The position numbers and the translations under genes are program-made. A DNA stretch of 50,567 nucleotides from Anaerolineae bacterium (GTDB lineage Bacteria > Chloroflexota > Anaerolineae > JAAYZQ01): assembly GCA_016926595.1 (NCBI GenBank), contig JAFGOG010000122.1, forward strand, positions 1 through 50,567, written 5' to 3'. The first letter of the stretch is position 1, and every line of letters begins with the position of its first letter. Below the pieces are notes generated by a model that was not told where the DNA came from, did no database searches, and worked only from the letters and a program-made list of their open reading frames with translations. Shown piece after piece: positions 33,419 through 41,770 of the stretch.

Positions 33419-34762
33419 CTATCTCGCCTTCCAAGGCAGCACCGGAGAGAGCCGGCGCCAGCCTGTCACCAGTGTGAGCGCAGCCAGCGCCAACAGGTAC
33501 GGTTCCATCTCCCAGCGGTAGCGGGTGATGGCGTGGTAGGCGACATACACGACGGTCAGGTAAGCGAGCATGCCGTACAGGACGGCATATCGCCGCCAGT
33601 GCTTGAGCGACAGGATCAGGCCGGCGATGGCCGCGATCAAGACGCCCCCGTACAGAATCCTGTACGGCAAGATCCAGCTCTCCTGGTAAAAGCCGCTGGA
33701 CAGCCCGACATTGGGACGGAACCACCACAGGCTCACGAGCTTCTGGGCCAGCAGGCCCAGCCAGCGGCCGGGATGAGCCTGGATGAAAGAAAACGACGCA
33801 CCATACAAGGCCCGATCGAGGGCCACCTCGTCCAGGGTCGCCGCCGTGTCGCGCAGCTCCAGCGGCAGGGGGTAAGGCTTGACCTGGACGATCGACGCGC
33901 CTTCCGGCGCCGACACGGCGTCGCCCGAATAGGCGGCGAGGTCCGCGACCACCACGTCAAAGCAGGAGCCCGTGGTGAATGGGTTATTTCCGACCCAAAA
34001 GTTAAACCCGCCATTGGTCGAGATCCACACAAATCGGCGGTGAACCACGAGGTCGCGGGCCAGCCATGGCGCGATGGTGAGGCCCATCATGGCGACGACC
34101 ATAATGGCCGGCCGCCACCAGCTCTTGAGGCGCCCCCCCAACTCCCGCGGTTTCAGCCCCATGCCAAGCAGCATCACGGCCAGCAGGCCGGCGCTCGATG
34201 GCCGGCTGAGGATATTCAAACCCAGCGCTAGCCCGGCCAGCGTCGCCCAGCGCCAGCCCCCTCGGTCGATCAGACAGATCGTGGCCCACAGCCACAGCGC
34301 CAACAGAAACGCGTTGAGCACCGGCACGGTATTCTGATCCACCAAGATCAGGAATGGAGGATAGACAGCAGTCAGCGCGGCCGCCGCCATGCCCACCGCC
34401 AGGTCGGCCAGCCGCGTCGCGATCCGATACACCAGCAGCACCGTCAGGCTCGACAGTGCCACCTGGACAATGCTGAACGCGATCTCGGGCCACGGTGTGA
34501 CGAGGCAGCCGGCGATCACAGCCGTGAACAAGGGAGGCATGAACGATTGAAGAGGGCTGGCCGTGCGGTAGCCGTAGAAATCAAAGGTGTGGCCCCGACC
34601 CGCCACCCAGTTGGCCGCCGTCAGGCCCGACTCGGACGCAGAGACCAGGTCTGGACCGTGAAAGGCGAAAAGGGCTGCCAGGCGCAGGCAAACCGCCACC
34701 GCCACCAGCGCCCACACTATGCGGCGTACCCCATCGACCCTCCAGGCTTGATCTTGAACCAT
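33419..34762 (-). CDS. GT39/PMT-like integral-membrane glycosyltransferase
   Basis: A 447-residue protein with about ten membrane helices. The first outer loop carries FHGPDLVSASESGLTAANW, the Asp/Glu-bearing loop typical of ArnT/PMT enzymes. They transfer sugars from a polyprenyl-phosphate donor outside the membrane. RPSSAGLLAVMLLG and NPFTTGSCFDV follow. Acceptors in this family are proteins or lipids; the Thr/Pro-rich stalk proteins of this operon are obvious candidates for O-mannosylation-like modification. The ATG at 34762 lies 2 bases after the previous stop, which fixes the start. Confidence 0.8.
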   Translation of the reverse strand: MVQDQAWRVDGVRRIVWALVAVAVCLRLAALFAFHGPDLVSASESGLTAANWVAGRGHTFDFYGYRTASPLQSFMPPLFTAVIAGCLVTPWPEIAFSIVQVALSSLTVLLVYRIATRLADLAVGMAAAALTAVYPPFLILVDQNTVPVLNAFLLALWLWATICLIDRGGWRWATLAGLALGLNILSRPSSAGLLAVMLLGMGLKPRELGGRLKSWWRPAIMVVAMMGLTIAPWLARDLVVHRRFVWISTNGGFNFWVGNNPFTTGSCFDVVVADLAAYSGDAVSAPEGASIVQVKPYPLPLELRDTAATLDEVALDRALYGASFSFIQAHPGRWLGLLAQKLVSLWWFRPNVGLSSGFYQESWILPYRILYGGVLIAAIAGLILSLKHWRRYAVLYGMLAYLTVVYVAYHAITRYRWEMEPYLLALAALTLVTGWRRLSPVLPWKAR

Positions 34763-34764
34763 CT

Positions 34765-37275
34765 CTACTGATTCTTCAAGATCACGGGCAAAAAGACGTG
34801 GACCGGGCAAAAGCGCCCGATCCGGTTGGCGGTCGGTGCGGCATACCAGGCGCAGCCTGCACTGTCCAGCGCAATACTGGTGGGCGAGCTGCCAGGTGTA
34901 GGCAGGGGGAACTCGGCGAACGCGCCGTCGAAACGGCCCAGCTTGTTTCCGGCCCGCTCAGTAAACCACACGGTCGCAATGTCGGAGGCCAGGGCGATGC
35001 CGTACGGCTCGCTGCCGGGCGTCGGCACTGGGTATTGGACAAAGCCGCTGACTGTCGATACCTTAAAGAGGGCAAGGTTGTTGCCCTGCGCCTCGGTCAC
35101 CCATGGATAGCCGCCCAGGTTGATCGCCACGTCTTCCGGCAGGCTGTTCGGCGTGGTAATGACTGGAGTTTCGGCGATTTCGCCGGTCGAGAGGATCACC
35201 CTGCCCAGTCTGTTGGCCTGCGTTTCGGCGAACCAACCGCGATCGCCTCGAATCGCCAGCCCACTCGGCTGCGCATTGGGCGACGGCACGTCGTACTCGG
35301 TTATGGCGCCTGTACCCGGCTCCAGCTTTCCGATCTTGTTGCCCGCCCTCTCGGTAAACCAGATATTTCCGCCGCCGTCGACGGCCACGTCCCGTGGCTC
35401 GCTGGCGGAGGTCGGAACAGGATACTCGACAAAGGTCCCGGTCTGAGGGTCGAACCGCCCGATCCGGTTGCCGGTCATCTCGGCGAACCACACGTCACCT
35501 GAAGCATCGACCGCCAGGCCCCACGGCTGGCTGTCGGTCATCGGAATGGTATACGTGACAAAAGTCTCGGTCTGCGGATCAAACCGGCTGATCTGATTGC
35601 CATCCCGCTCGCTGATCCACACAACCCCGTCGGCCGGGTCTATTGCAATCTGAGCCGGGTAGCTGTTGGCAGTAGGCACGGACCACTCCTGAAAACCTTG
35701 GGAGACAGCCTGACCGCTAGTCGCAGGCCCGCGCTCCAGGCGCTTTTCGCCGGGAGTCCCCGAATACTGCTTGGCGACAATAGGCAGGCTGACACGATAG
35801 GCCGGCACAGCGGTCATCCCACCAACGCTGTTGTTGCACTCGGTCGACTCGGTCACCTGGCGGTCGGCGTCTATCATCCCCGAAATGGAGTAGCCGCCAA
35901 CGGGCAGATCGGCCAGTGTAAAAGAAATCCAGCGCGACCCGGCCGCAGGCACATCGTCCGCCATCCGCTCGAGGGAGCCGCTGGCCGGCCCGTCGTAATC
36001 CAAAGTAACTGTCAAGCCCGTGGAATCGACCGTCCCCACATTCTGCACTTCGACCAATAACGTCATGGTCAGTGTGCCGGTCGGTCCAGGCAGGACGGGC
36101 GCCGGCTGCGTCCATAGCCGGCTGAAAACCAGGTCCACGTAGGACAGGGGCGGAAACGAGCTGGTATAGGTGGCATAGTGCTCGCCAAAGACGGTGATCT
36201 GGTCCGTTTCGGGATCGAACAGGTTGCCGTTGAAACCGATGCCAGTTCCTGGATCCCAGGGCTGATCGTCAAGGCTGTACCACGCCCAGCGCTGCACCAA
36301 CCGGTTGCCATCGCTGAGATCGCCCAGTTGCGCATCGGTCACCGTAGCCATCCAGTCAAAGGTGGCGGACATGAACGCTTTAACCCGTTCCGGAGTGAAT
36401 CCATATTCCACCGGCATCAGGACGCCATATTCCGTGATAATCAATGGGCGATCGCGATAGCCGTTGTCGGCCATCCACTGCCTAAAGGCCCAAATCTGCT
36501 GGGTAAAGGTGATTACGTTGTCGTTATCCTGAATGGTCCTGGTGAGCGCAAGGGTTGGGTCCATGCCAGGCGGCACGCCAGCCCCCCACTGGCCCGGCCT
36601 CTCGTTGAGAAGCGCATTGTGGATCGCCCATACGTCCACCGGCATCGGTTCGCCGTACGCCGATTGGTATTCGGCAAGCACCCGGTCCAGGTAAGCCAGC
36701 CGGATCGGCGACGGCTGGACGATGTTCCCGGGGGCCACTTGAGCCGTCGGATCGCGCCCCTTGATGAACGCATACAGGTCGTGATAGTCGTGCGCATACT
36801 GTTCTGGCAAGCGGTTATCCTGCCAGATGCAGTCAGGCTCGTTGCCGATCAGCCAGATTTTCCCCGGGTGGTTGTCCACCACAGGACCCAGCCACGACGG
36901 AATCGCGGTATACCCCTCGACGCCGACTCCCAGGGCGCCGTCCATGCCCTCAGGGCTGACCCGGCATGTCGGCAGTGTATAGTCGACGTACCAACCGGCG
37001 CTGAGCTGGCTCACGTCGAACCGCTCCGGCCACTGCGGCGAGACGGCGACAAAGCCGTAGCGCTGGCGGTCCACAAGCGAAGAAGTCTTCTCCCCCTCGG
37101 CGGGAAGCGCGGCAGAGCGATAAATCCCAGCCTCGGGCTGGGCTTGCGCCAGCAGGAGCGACAGGCTCGCCAGGAGCAGGCCCCAGGTTATGGCTGTTGC
37201 TAGGCCGGACAGCGAAACCACAAAGGGACGAGGTGTTTTCAGCCGATCCAGGAAATGGAAGGAATGCGCTGTCAT
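34765..37275 (-). CDS. Surface protein: clan GH-A-like domain, CARDB-like domain and Vgb-like propeller
   Basis: An 836-residue protein in three parts. After an N-terminal signal/anchor helix, residues 70-375 are a TIM-barrel-like domain with WLIGNEPDCIW (E146) and PLIITEYGVLMP (E282), paralogous to the protein at 27953-29278. Residues 377-486 are a CARDB-like sandwich (VEVQNVGTVDSTGLTVTLDY). YRVSLPIVAKQ at 493-503 looks like a C-terminal tail left inside the protein. Residues 530-825 are a streptogramin-lyase-like beta-propeller of about seven blades (VWFAEMTGNRIGRFDP and similar). It ends VFLPVILKNQ. Its ATG overlaps the previous stop by 4 bp. Streptogramin resistance is unlikely. Confidence 0.75.
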   Translation of the reverse strand: MTAHSFHFLDRLKTPRPFVVSLSGLATAITWGLLLASLSLLLAQAQPEAGIYRSAALPAEGEKTSSLVDRQRYGFVAVSPQWPERFDVSQLSAGWYVDYTLPTCRVSPEGMDGALGVGVEGYTAIPSWLGPVVDNHPGKIWLIGNEPDCIWQDNRLPEQYAHDYHDLYAFIKGRDPTAQVAPGNIVQPSPIRLAYLDRVLAEYQSAYGEPMPVDVWAIHNALLNERPGQWGAGVPPGMDPTLALTRTIQDNDNVITFTQQIWAFRQWMADNGYRDRPLIITEYGVLMPVEYGFTPERVKAFMSATFDWMATVTDAQLGDLSDGNRLVQRWAWYSLDDQPWDPGTGIGFNGNLFDPETDQITVFGEHYATYTSSFPPLSYVDLVFSRLWTQPAPVLPGPTGTLTMTLLVEVQNVGTVDSTGLTVTLDYDGPASGSLERMADDVPAAGSRWISFTLADLPVGGYSISGMIDADRQVTESTECNNSVGGMTAVPAYRVSLPIVAKQYSGTPGEKRLERGPATSGQAVSQGFQEWSVPTANSYPAQIAIDPADGVVWISERDGNQISRFDPQTETFVTYTIPMTDSQPWGLAVDASGDVWFAEMTGNRIGRFDPQTGTFVEYPVPTSASEPRDVAVDGGGNIWFTERAGNKIGKLEPGTGAITEYDVPSPNAQPSGLAIRGDRGWFAETQANRLGRVILSTGEIAETPVITTPNSLPEDVAINLGGYPWVTEAQGNNLALFKVSTVSGFVQYPVPTPGSEPYGIALASDIATVWFTERAGNKLGRFDGAFAEFPLPTPGSSPTSIALDSAGCAWYAAPTANRIGRFCPVHVFLPVILKNQ

Positions 37276-37913
37276 GTCCTTGGCTGCCTTTTGTTCTGGC
37301 GACCGCGCCATACCAGCAGCAGCGCGCCTACCACTATCAACAGCAACCCGGCTACTGGCCAAATACAAGATGAGCCAGAGGCAGTACCTGTCCCGCCCAC
37401 AGCAGGCGTCCAAGGCGGCAGGGTGGATTGGGCCTGCATTCCTGTCGGGCTGGCGGCTGGCCCGGGCGCCTCAGGCGTTGGCAGCGGCGTCGCGCCCGGC
37501 TCCCCAACCCCAGGCGTCGGCAGGTCGGCGCTGGCCTCTGGCGAGGGTGTGGCATTCTCGGGGGGGAGAAGCGTTGCATCTGGCGTAACCGCCACTTCCG
37601 AGCCGGTTGGAGATGGGGTGGCTGTCAAGCCTGGCTGCGTCAGACCAGGCAGCGGGGTCTGTGTGGCAGTCATGGGCGTAGCGGACACGCCCGGCTTGGG
37701 CGTCGGCGTGCGCGGCGCCGAGGTCGGCCCTATCACGCTCGTCGGGGAAGGTGTCACCGGCGAGGGCGTCGGAGTAAAGGTGGGGACTGTTTGGTTCAGG
37801 AGGTAACCATCCCCAGCAAGCCCAACAGGCGCCCTCCCAGCCAACAGCCGTAACACCAACACTATGACAGCAGCAAGCACCAAGGGCCGTGCGCTGATCG
37901 GTTTGTCGTTCAC
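37272..37913 (-). CDS. Mucin-like Pro/Thr-rich stalk protein with a membrane helix at each end
   Basis: A 213-residue low-complexity protein. An N-terminal hydrophobic segment (LVLAAVIVLVLRLL) is followed by about 130 residues rich in Pro, Thr, Ser and Ala (PTFTPTPSPVTPSPTSV). The C-terminal helix CIWPVAGLLLIVVGALLLVW has a basic tail, so the stalk should sit outside the membrane. No enzymatic domain is seen. In this operon it may be an O-glycosylated stalk or scaffold. The GTG start at 37913 follows GAGGTGAGGG. It is coupled to the next gene by a 4-bp overlap. Confidence 0.65.
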   Translation of the reverse strand: MNDKPISARPLVLAAVIVLVLRLLAGRAPVGLAGDGYLLNQTVPTFTPTPSPVTPSPTSVIGPTSAPRTPTPKPGVSATPMTATQTPLPGLTQPGLTATPSPTGSEVAVTPDATLLPPENATPSPEASADLPTPGVGEPGATPLPTPEAPGPAASPTGMQAQSTLPPWTPAVGGTGTASGSSCIWPVAGLLLIVVGALLLVWRGRQNKRQPRT

Positions 37914-37965
37914 CCCTCACCTCTTGGAACCAGAGCCGGATAACATCGGTCCTGGCCCTGCCAAA

Positions 37966-39447
37966 TCAGCCCGGGATAGCCGGGCCATCCCCAACCATTT
38001 CCAGCACTATCCCCGATCGGGCGGGTACCGTGATGCTATCCACACGCCCACCGGTTACGGCCACCATGCTATCCTGCCATACGTCGCGCAGCCGGGCGCC
38101 GTCAGGCAGATAGCCGGCCACATGCACCGACAGCATCACCGGCTGAGAGCTGGCGTTCAGGATCACCAGCAGCGTCTCGGATCCAAACCGCCGGCCATAC
38201 GCCACCACCCCCTGGCCCGAGAAAAGCCAGGTGAGGTCGCCCCGGCGCAGTGCAGGATGGGCATGGCGCAGAGCAGCGCACTGCTTCACATAGTCGCGCA
38301 GGCTCTGCTCCCAACAGCTCGAGTCCCAGGGAAAGCCCCCCCGGCAAACAGGATCCTGGCCGCCTTCCATACCGATCTCGTCGCCATAGTAGATGCACGG
38401 CGCGCCGGGATAGGTCATCTGAAATAGGGTCGCCAGGGCATAGGCCGAATCGTCGCCGCGCGCCAGGGTCTTGAACCGGGGGGTATCGTGGCTGCTGAGC
38501 AGGTTGAGCTGCACCTCGACCGCCGGGCGCGGATAGAGTTCTAACAAGCGCGTCATTTCGGCGGCAAAAGCCTGTGCATCCATGGGGGCGATTTTGCCCA
38601 GGCCACACTTGGCCGCCTCGGACGCAAACAGGTTGTCGCCGACGAAAAAAGCAAGGCAGGCGCGGGTGAAAGGGTAATTCATGATCGCGTCGAACTGATC
38701 GCCCTGGAGCCAGCGATGCGCCTCGTGCCACAGCTCGCCGATGATATAGGCTTCGGAGTTGATGCCCTTGACCCGGCAGCGGAATTCGCGCCAAAAGTCG
38801 TCGTCGTCGATCTCGGCCGGAACGTCCAGCCGCCAGCCGTCTACCCCGAACTCGATCCAATGGCCGGCCACGTCCCACAGGAACTCGCGCACGCCAGGAT
38901 TGGCGACATTCAGCTTGGGCAGCGCCGGTAGGTTCCACCACGCTTCGTAACCATGCTGCCCCCTGGGCGCATGGTAGGGCACCAACGGATGGCGGTAGAT
39001 GATAAACCAATCAACGTAGGGCGACGCCGCACCATTCTCGACGACGTGATGGAACTGAAAGAACCCCCGGCTGGCGTGGTTGAACACCCCGTCCAAGATC
39101 ACCCGTATGCCGCGCTGGTGGGCCTCGTCGAGCAGGGTCCGTAGGGCCGCGTTCCCACCCAGAATCGGATCGACGCTATAATAGTCATAGGTGTGGTACC
39201 GGTGGTTGGCCGCAGACTGGAACACAGGGTTGAAATAGATCGCCGTGATCCCCAGGTCCTGCAAATAGTCCAGGCGCTCGGCCACCCCCAGCAGGTCGCC
39301 GCCCTTAAAGCCGTATACGGTTGGCGGGCTGTCCCAAGGTTCGAGGTTCGAGGGTTTGCGCACTCGCTGGCTGTACGCAAACCGGTCGGGAAAGATCTGA
39401 TAAAAGACCGCGTCCCGGACCCATTCAGGTGTTTCAAACGACGTCAT
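37966..39447 (-). CDS. GH13 alpha-glucan hydrolase (neopullulanase/cyclomaltodextrinase-like)
   Basis: A 493-residue GH13 enzyme. The catalytic triad sits in DGWRLDVPAE (D208, nucleophile), YIIGELWHEA (E238, acid/base) and LLSSHDTPR (D321). ILDGVFNHASRG and DYYSVDPILG support the GH13_20-like subgroup. The long N-domain of typical neopullulanases is missing, and there is no signal peptide, so it probably acts in the cytoplasm on maltodextrins or glycogen-derived oligosaccharides. First gene of the envelope operon, 52 bp before the stalk gene. Start at 39447; AGGAGG lies 12 bases upstream. Confidence 0.88.
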   Translation of the reverse strand: MTSFETPEWVRDAVFYQIFPDRFAYSQRVRKPSNLEPWDSPPTVYGFKGGDLLGVAERLDYLQDLGITAIYFNPVFQSAANHRYHTYDYYSVDPILGGNAALRTLLDEAHQRGIRVILDGVFNHASRGFFQFHHVVENGAASPYVDWFIIYRHPLVPYHAPRGQHGYEAWWNLPALPKLNVANPGVREFLWDVAGHWIEFGVDGWRLDVPAEIDDDDFWREFRCRVKGINSEAYIIGELWHEAHRWLQGDQFDAIMNYPFTRACLAFFVGDNLFASEAAKCGLGKIAPMDAQAFAAEMTRLLELYPRPAVEVQLNLLSSHDTPRFKTLARGDDSAYALATLFQMTYPGAPCIYYGDEIGMEGGQDPVCRGGFPWDSSCWEQSLRDYVKQCAALRHAHPALRRGDLTWLFSGQGVVAYGRRFGSETLLVILNASSQPVMLSVHVAGYLPDGARLRDVWQDSMVAVTGGRVDSITVPARSGIVLEMVGDGPAIPG

Positions 39448-39522
39448 TGTGGCGGCATGCCTCCTGATACCGAATTGCATAAGACCTGGCAATTCCGGGC
39501 TGCTGAGCTGCCAGGCAGGGTC

Positions 39523-39551
39523 ATTTTAGCACAGCCATCGCATCCCGTCAA
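39523..39551 (-). promoter_or_regulatory. Sigma70-type promoter of the GH13/envelope operon
   Basis: Reading leftwards: TTGACG (39551-39546), a 17-bp spacer, and TAAAAT (39528-39523) preceded by TGC (extended -10). That is five of six matches in each box. The leader to the ATG at 39447 is about 70 nt. It is divergent from the promoter at 39572-39600, with 20 bp between the two -35 boxes. Confidence 0.75.
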
Positions 39552-39571
39552 AGTGCTGTCCGCTGCCAGCA

Positions 39572-39600
39572 TTGACAGACTCGCGTACTTGAATTACAAT
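39572..39600 (+). promoter_or_regulatory. Sigma70-type promoter of the TldE/PmbA gene
   Basis: TTGACA (39572-39577), a 17-bp spacer, and TACAAT (39595-39600), six and five matches. The leader to the ATG at 39688 is about 80 nt. Confidence 0.8.
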
Positions 39601-39687
39601 CAAACCGTGTAACCGTTCACCCTCCCGCAGGTTGAGGCGCGGTTTCACGCAGAAATCAGGTGAGTGAGCACATAGGCAGGTCGGCAA

Positions 39688-41097
39688 ATGGTCGAAACAG
39701 ACAATGCAAGACGCACAGCACACATCACGCACGGCCGAGAGCAAGCCTTGGATCTGCTTGCAGACGTCCTCCGCCTTACGCCAGCCGATGAAGCCGAGGC
39801 GACGTTGCTGGTCGAGGATCAGGCGCTGACCCGTTTTGCCAACAGCGCCATCCACCAGAATGTGATCCAGTACAACGCCCGCCTGGCCGTACGGGCTGTC
39901 GTGAACGGAGGCGTGGGGCTGGCCCTCACCAACCGGCTGGACGGTGAAGGGCGACGTTGGGCCGCCGAACAAGCAGCCGCCCTGGCCAGGCTTCAGCCGC
40001 CTGACCCGGAATTCCCGGGTCTGCCGGCTGGCCAGGCCGTCTCCGAGACGACCTCATACTTTGAGACGACGGCAGCCATGACCGCCGCCCAGCGCGCCGA
40101 GGCCGTCGGCGTTGTCGTCCGGGCCGCTGCTGGGCTGGGCTTTACGGCGACCGGCGCGTTCAGCACAACAGTGGGTGAACTGGCCATCGCCAACACCGCC
40201 GGTGTGGCTGTCTATGCGCCCTTTACCCTGGCCTCGTTGCGGACGGTGATAGATGCCCACCCGCCCCAAGGGCTGGGCTTTCTGACCGGCTATGCCGACG
40301 CAATCGGCCGCGATGTGAGCCAGATCGATCCGCAGGCGGTCGCCGACCGGGCGGTAGACAAGTGCGCCCGCAACCGGGATCCGCAGCCGCTTTCGCCTGG
40401 CTCGTACGTCACCGTGTTGGAAGAGATCGCCGTCGCCGATCTGTTGCACTTCCTGGCCCAGCATGGGCTCAGCGCCCAGGCCGTCCAGGAAGGGCGCAGC
40501 TTTGCCGTGGGCAAGTTAGGCAGCCGGGTATGCGGGGACAATCTGACACTGTGGGACGACGCCACCGATCCACGCGGCCTGGCCATCCCCTTCGACTGGG
40601 AGGGCGTGCCCACCCAGCCCTTGACCCTGATCGAGCGGGGCGTCCTGTGGGGCCTGGCTTACGATTCCCGCTGCGCGGCCAAAGAAGGGCGGGCGTCAAC
40701 AGGCCATGCCCCATCCCGCATACCCGACTATGCGAGCCGGTGGCCGGCGCCGACCCACCTGTTCGTCGCCCCAGGCCACACGCCGCGCGAGGCGTTGATC
40801 GCAGGGGTAGAGCGGGGCGTGCTCGTCACCCGGTTTCATTACACCCACTGTCCCGATCCGCAGCAGGTGATCGCCACCGGGACCACCCGGGATGGGACCT
40901 TTCTCATCGAGCAGGGCCGCGTGACCAGGGCGCTGCGCAATCTGCGTTTTACGCAGAGCGTCCTCGACACCCTATCTAACGTCGAAGCCATCGCCGATCG
41001 CCCCGAACTGCACCGCGATTGGTGGAGCAGCGCCGCCCATCATGTGCCCGCCATGCGCATCCGCGGCTTTCAATTCACGGGGAGAACCACCTTTTGA
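39688..41097 (+). CDS. TldD/PmbA family metallopeptidase, TldE/PmbA-like
   Basis: A 469-residue member of the TldD/PmbA family. Features are the N-terminal RFANSAIHQNVIQYNARLAVRAV, a C-terminal glycine-rich region with RGVLWGLAYDSRCAAKEG, and GVERGVLVTRFHYTH. TldD carries the zinc-binding HExxxH; no such motif is seen here, so it is the TldE/PmbA-type subunit, or inactive on its own. The TldD/E complex cleaves peptides in modified-peptide maturation. No tldD partner is in the window. It has its own near-consensus promoter and converges on the dolichol-kinase-like gene. Confidence 0.85.
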   Translation: MVETDNARRTAHITHGREQALDLLADVLRLTPADEAEATLLVEDQALTRFANSAIHQNVIQYNARLAVRAVVNGGVGLALTNRLDGEGRRWAAEQAAALARLQPPDPEFPGLPAGQAVSETTSYFETTAAMTAAQRAEAVGVVVRAAAGLGFTATGAFSTTVGELAIANTAGVAVYAPFTLASLRTVIDAHPPQGLGFLTGYADAIGRDVSQIDPQAVADRAVDKCARNRDPQPLSPGSYVTVLEEIAVADLLHFLAQHGLSAQAVQEGRSFAVGKLGSRVCGDNLTLWDDATDPRGLAIPFDWEGVPTQPLTLIERGVLWGLAYDSRCAAKEGRASTGHAPSRIPDYASRWPAPTHLFVAPGHTPREALIAGVERGVLVTRFHYTHCPDPQQVIATGTTRDGTFLIEQGRVTRALRNLRFTQSVLDTLSNVEAIADRPELHRDWWSSAAHHVPAMRIRGFQFTGRTTF

Positions 41098-41141
41098 TGG
41101 GCGTGACGGCCTGCCTCGGGCGCAACAGACAGATAAAAGCG

Positions 41142-41711
41142 CTACATCAGCCGCTGTACGGCCCACATAGCCAGGCCGGCGAAAATGGGTAGCCAGACAT
41201 TGTCGTTGGGAGGGGGCGACCAACGCTCGGCTAGTGTGGCCACGACCGCTCCTGTCAGCGCGACCAGAGGGCTCAACCCACCCAGGTCCATGCCCACACA
41301 GGCCGCGAGCAGACAAGCCAACAGGCAGCCCAGGCTGCCGGCCAGGGTCTTGCGCTGGCCAGGCCGGCCCCACCTTCGCCCGGCAAGCTCGGCCGCCGGA
41401 TCGCCCCACGTCAGCAGAAGGACAGCCGTGCCGCCGATATCCCGTCCAAACAGGATTAGCGCCCCGAGTGCGCCAACGGCAAACCAGGTGGAGCCAAGCA
41501 TCTGCTGTCCCTCGTCAGAACGGAAGGTGGAGGGCAGCATGCGCCACAGCAGCCGGTTCACCCCTTGCCACCGCTGGCGCGCTATCTCTGCCGCCATCGA
41601 CGCGAGCAGCAGCACAGCCGCCAGCGCCAGCTCGAGTTGGTACGAGATCAGCCACCCGAGTGCGGGCAGCCAGGCCATCGCCAGGTGGATCAGCTTGCGG
41701 AGCAGACTCAT
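41142..41711 (-). CDS. Dolichol-kinase / phosphatidate cytidylyltransferase-like membrane protein
   Basis: A 189-residue protein with about five membrane helices. It opens SLLRKLIHLAMAWLPALGWLI (KLIHL motif). WGDPAAELAGRRWGRPGQRKTLAGSLGCLL carries the conserved GDxxA...G(x)...KT(x)xG(S) block of the SEC59/dolichol kinase and CDP-diglyceride synthetase families. It would use CTP to activate a polyprenol or lipid, which fits the glycan genes nearby. The ATG at 41711 is chosen; the promoter places the transcript start within two bases of it, and no ribosome-binding site is seen. Confidence 0.7.
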   Translation of the reverse strand: MSLLRKLIHLAMAWLPALGWLISYQLELALAAVLLLASMAAEIARQRWQGVNRLLWRMLPSTFRSDEGQQMLGSTWFAVGALGALILFGRDIGGTAVLLLTWGDPAAELAGRRWGRPGQRKTLAGSLGCLLACLLAACVGMDLGGLSPLVALTGAVVATLAERWSPPPNDNVWLPIFAGLAMWAVQRLM

Positions 41712-41719
41712 CGAAAACA

Positions 41720-41747
41720 ATTGTACCACAGGTCAGAACAGGATCAA
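41720..41747 (-). promoter_or_regulatory. Extended -10 promoter of the dolichol-kinase-like gene
   Basis: Reading leftwards: TTGATC (41747-41742), a 16-bp spacer, and TACAAT (41725-41720) preceded by TGG. Eight bases separate the -10 from the ATG at 41711, so the mRNA would be leaderless or nearly so. Confidence 0.55.
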
Positions 41748-41770
41748 ACTCTAACGCCAGGAGACGACAG

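Noticed and set aside
34765..37275. Streptogramin lyase (Vgb) antibiotic-resistance function for the propeller protein
   Set aside because: The propeller is fused to signal, GH-A-like and CARDB domains and is predicted to be extracellular. The blade repeat is shared with many non-enzymatic propellers.
37272..37913. LPXTG-type sortase substrate
   Set aside because: No LPXTG-like motif precedes the C-terminal helix, and no sortase gene is in the window.
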